Assembly: GCF_000732605.1 (NCBI RefSeq)
Contig: NZ_JPME01000023.1
Location: 1 to 64,000, forward strand
Length of the DNA stretch: 64,000 nucleotides
Source of the DNA: Lacrimispora celerecrescens
GTDB lineage: Bacteria; Bacillota; Clostridia; Lachnospirales; Lachnospiraceae
Reading direction: 5' to 3'
Below are positions 63,314-64,000 of the stretch, one piece after another. Made by a program: the position numbers and the translations under genes. Each line of letters begins with the position of its first letter. The first letter of the stretch is position 1. Under the pieces are notes generated by a model. That model saw only the letters and a program-made list of their open reading frames with translations, did no database searches and was not told the DNA's origin.

Positions 63314-63883
63314 CTAAATGAACATATCATCAAGGGCTCTTTTAGGAACATAATGTACCTGATTCTCATCCCGGTAATAACGGGTATCCCCGTCTTCTTT
63401 CATTGGGACAATGACCACTTCTTCTTTGGGCTTTCCAAGGGCCAGGACTAAATCGATGGAGTACAGGGAAGGATCAATGGAAAGAGCTTCAGCCAGATGA
63501 CTTCTTTGTACGTTCCCCAATATACAGCCGCCGTATCCCTTTTCCACAGCCCCAAGCATGATGGTCTGGGCAGCAATTCCATCATCATACAGTTTGTTTT
63601 TTCCAAGGGACAGATCGCATAGAATGATGATGTAGGCAGATGGGCGTTCTCCCTTTTGTGGGCCATCCCAATCAGGCAAAGCACCGGCCCAGCCCAGGGT
63701 ATCGAATACCTTGGCATTTTCTTCCGGAGTGTTGCACAGCCGAAATTTCAGCGCCTGGGAATTAGCTGTTGAAGCGGTATGCCTGGCTAAATCCACCAGA
63801 TCCCTTAAGTCACTCGTGGAAACCGCTTCATTCTCATAAAACCGGCGGCAGGTACGGCATTTTAAAACCAGTTCTTTTAACAT
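63314..63883 (-). CDS. Nitroreductase family protein (FMN-dependent)
   Basis: A 189-aa oxidoreductase with the nitroreductase fold: FMN phosphate-binding CRTCRRFYENEAVS at the N-terminus, the DLARHTASTANSQALKFRL loop, and DDGIAAQTIMLGAVEKGYGGCILG in the second half. It uses NAD(P)H to reduce quinones, flavins or nitro compounds; the true substrate is unknown. The ATG at 63883 has CGGAGG upstream and is preferred to 63907. Confidence 0.9.
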   Translation of the reverse strand: MLKELVLKCRTCRRFYENEAVSTSDLRDLVDLARHTASTANSQALKFRLCNTPEENAKVFDTLGWAGALPDWDGPQKGERPSAYIIILCDLSLGKNKLYDDGIAAQTIMLGAVEKGYGGCILGNVQRSHLAEALSIDPSLYSIDLVLALGKPKEEVVIVPMKEDGDTRYYRDENQVHYVPKRALDDMFI

Positions 63884-63990
63884 AGAAAATTCCTCCGTTT
63901 TGTCCATATTTTATCCGTTACATATATGATAAGTATAGCAGGTATTGAACCGGCCTGCAATGGTCATGGGGAGAGAGGAGAGAGACTGCG

Positions 63991-64000
63991 ATGAAAACCA
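63991..64000 (+). CDS. Start of a further gene (cut by the window end)
   Basis: An ATG at 63991 (MKT...) follows GAGAGAGGAGAGAGACTGCG, a strong purine-rich ribosome site, and is divergent from the nitroreductase gene. Only three codons are visible, so the product is unknown. Confidence 0.4.

Overview
The window looks like chromosome from a low-GC, spore-forming Firmicute of the Lachnospiraceae, most like the Lacrimispora / [Clostridium] saccharolyticum group. This is inferred from the gene content: YesM/YesN systems next to CUT1 sugar transporters, a V-type and an F-type ATPase together, a LysM-GH18 spore-type hydrolase, and GGAGG ribosome binding sites. No phage or conjugative block is present, although one small lysin-like gene and several gene remnants are visible.

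Layout. 1-8204: the end of a GH36 alpha-galactosidase, then a two-component system, a sugar ABC transporter and a GH43 glycosidase (xylan/arabinan-type oligosaccharide use). 8225-9617: ECF sigma factor and anti-sigma factor. 9721-18324: a nine-gene V-type ATPase operon on the minus strand (G-like, C, I, K, F, E, A, B, D), with subunit I broken by a one-base frameshift. 18494-25338: a loose region with a DUF4145/SH3 membrane protein, an SGNH hydrolase, a FAIM-like membrane protein, a signal-less cell-wall hydrolase, trmB, tRNA-Lys(CTT), a truncated LysE exporter and two copies of a ~160 bp degenerate repeat.

25367-42350: the most distinctive region. An IclR regulator is followed by a ~12.7 kb, 13-gene plus-strand operon. 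It encodes an Lpl-type ABC importer with a 700-aa binding lipoprotein, a MalK/UgpC-type ATPase, five small membrane proteins of unknown function, two heparinase II/III-fold lyases, an SDR and KdgF. An AAC(3)-family acetyltransferase and a third heparinase-fold protein follow. None of the lyases has a signal peptide, so the model is import of uronate oligosaccharides, cytoplasmic beta-elimination, and KdgF/SDR conversion of the unsaturated uronate. Near-identical 18-bp elements lie about 20 bp downstream of the -10 boxes of both the regulator and the operon, which predicts the IclR operator.

42388-43197 is an alpha/beta hydrolase. 43634-50108 is a complete F-type ATPase operon (atpBEFHAGDC) behind a consensus promoter. 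50109-64000 holds a ZIP metal transporter, a PG-binding/NlpC-P60 lipoprotein, a MATE exporter, an OmpR-type two-component system, a LysM-GH18 hydrolase, a BspA-LRR / VWA / MoxR module, a DUF378 protein, a zinc-ribbon protein, a nitroreductase and the start of one more gene.

Two genes (ntpI and the first Lpl-type permease) are each broken by a single missing base in a short homopolymer. These could be real mutations or sequencing errors; the raw reads would decide.
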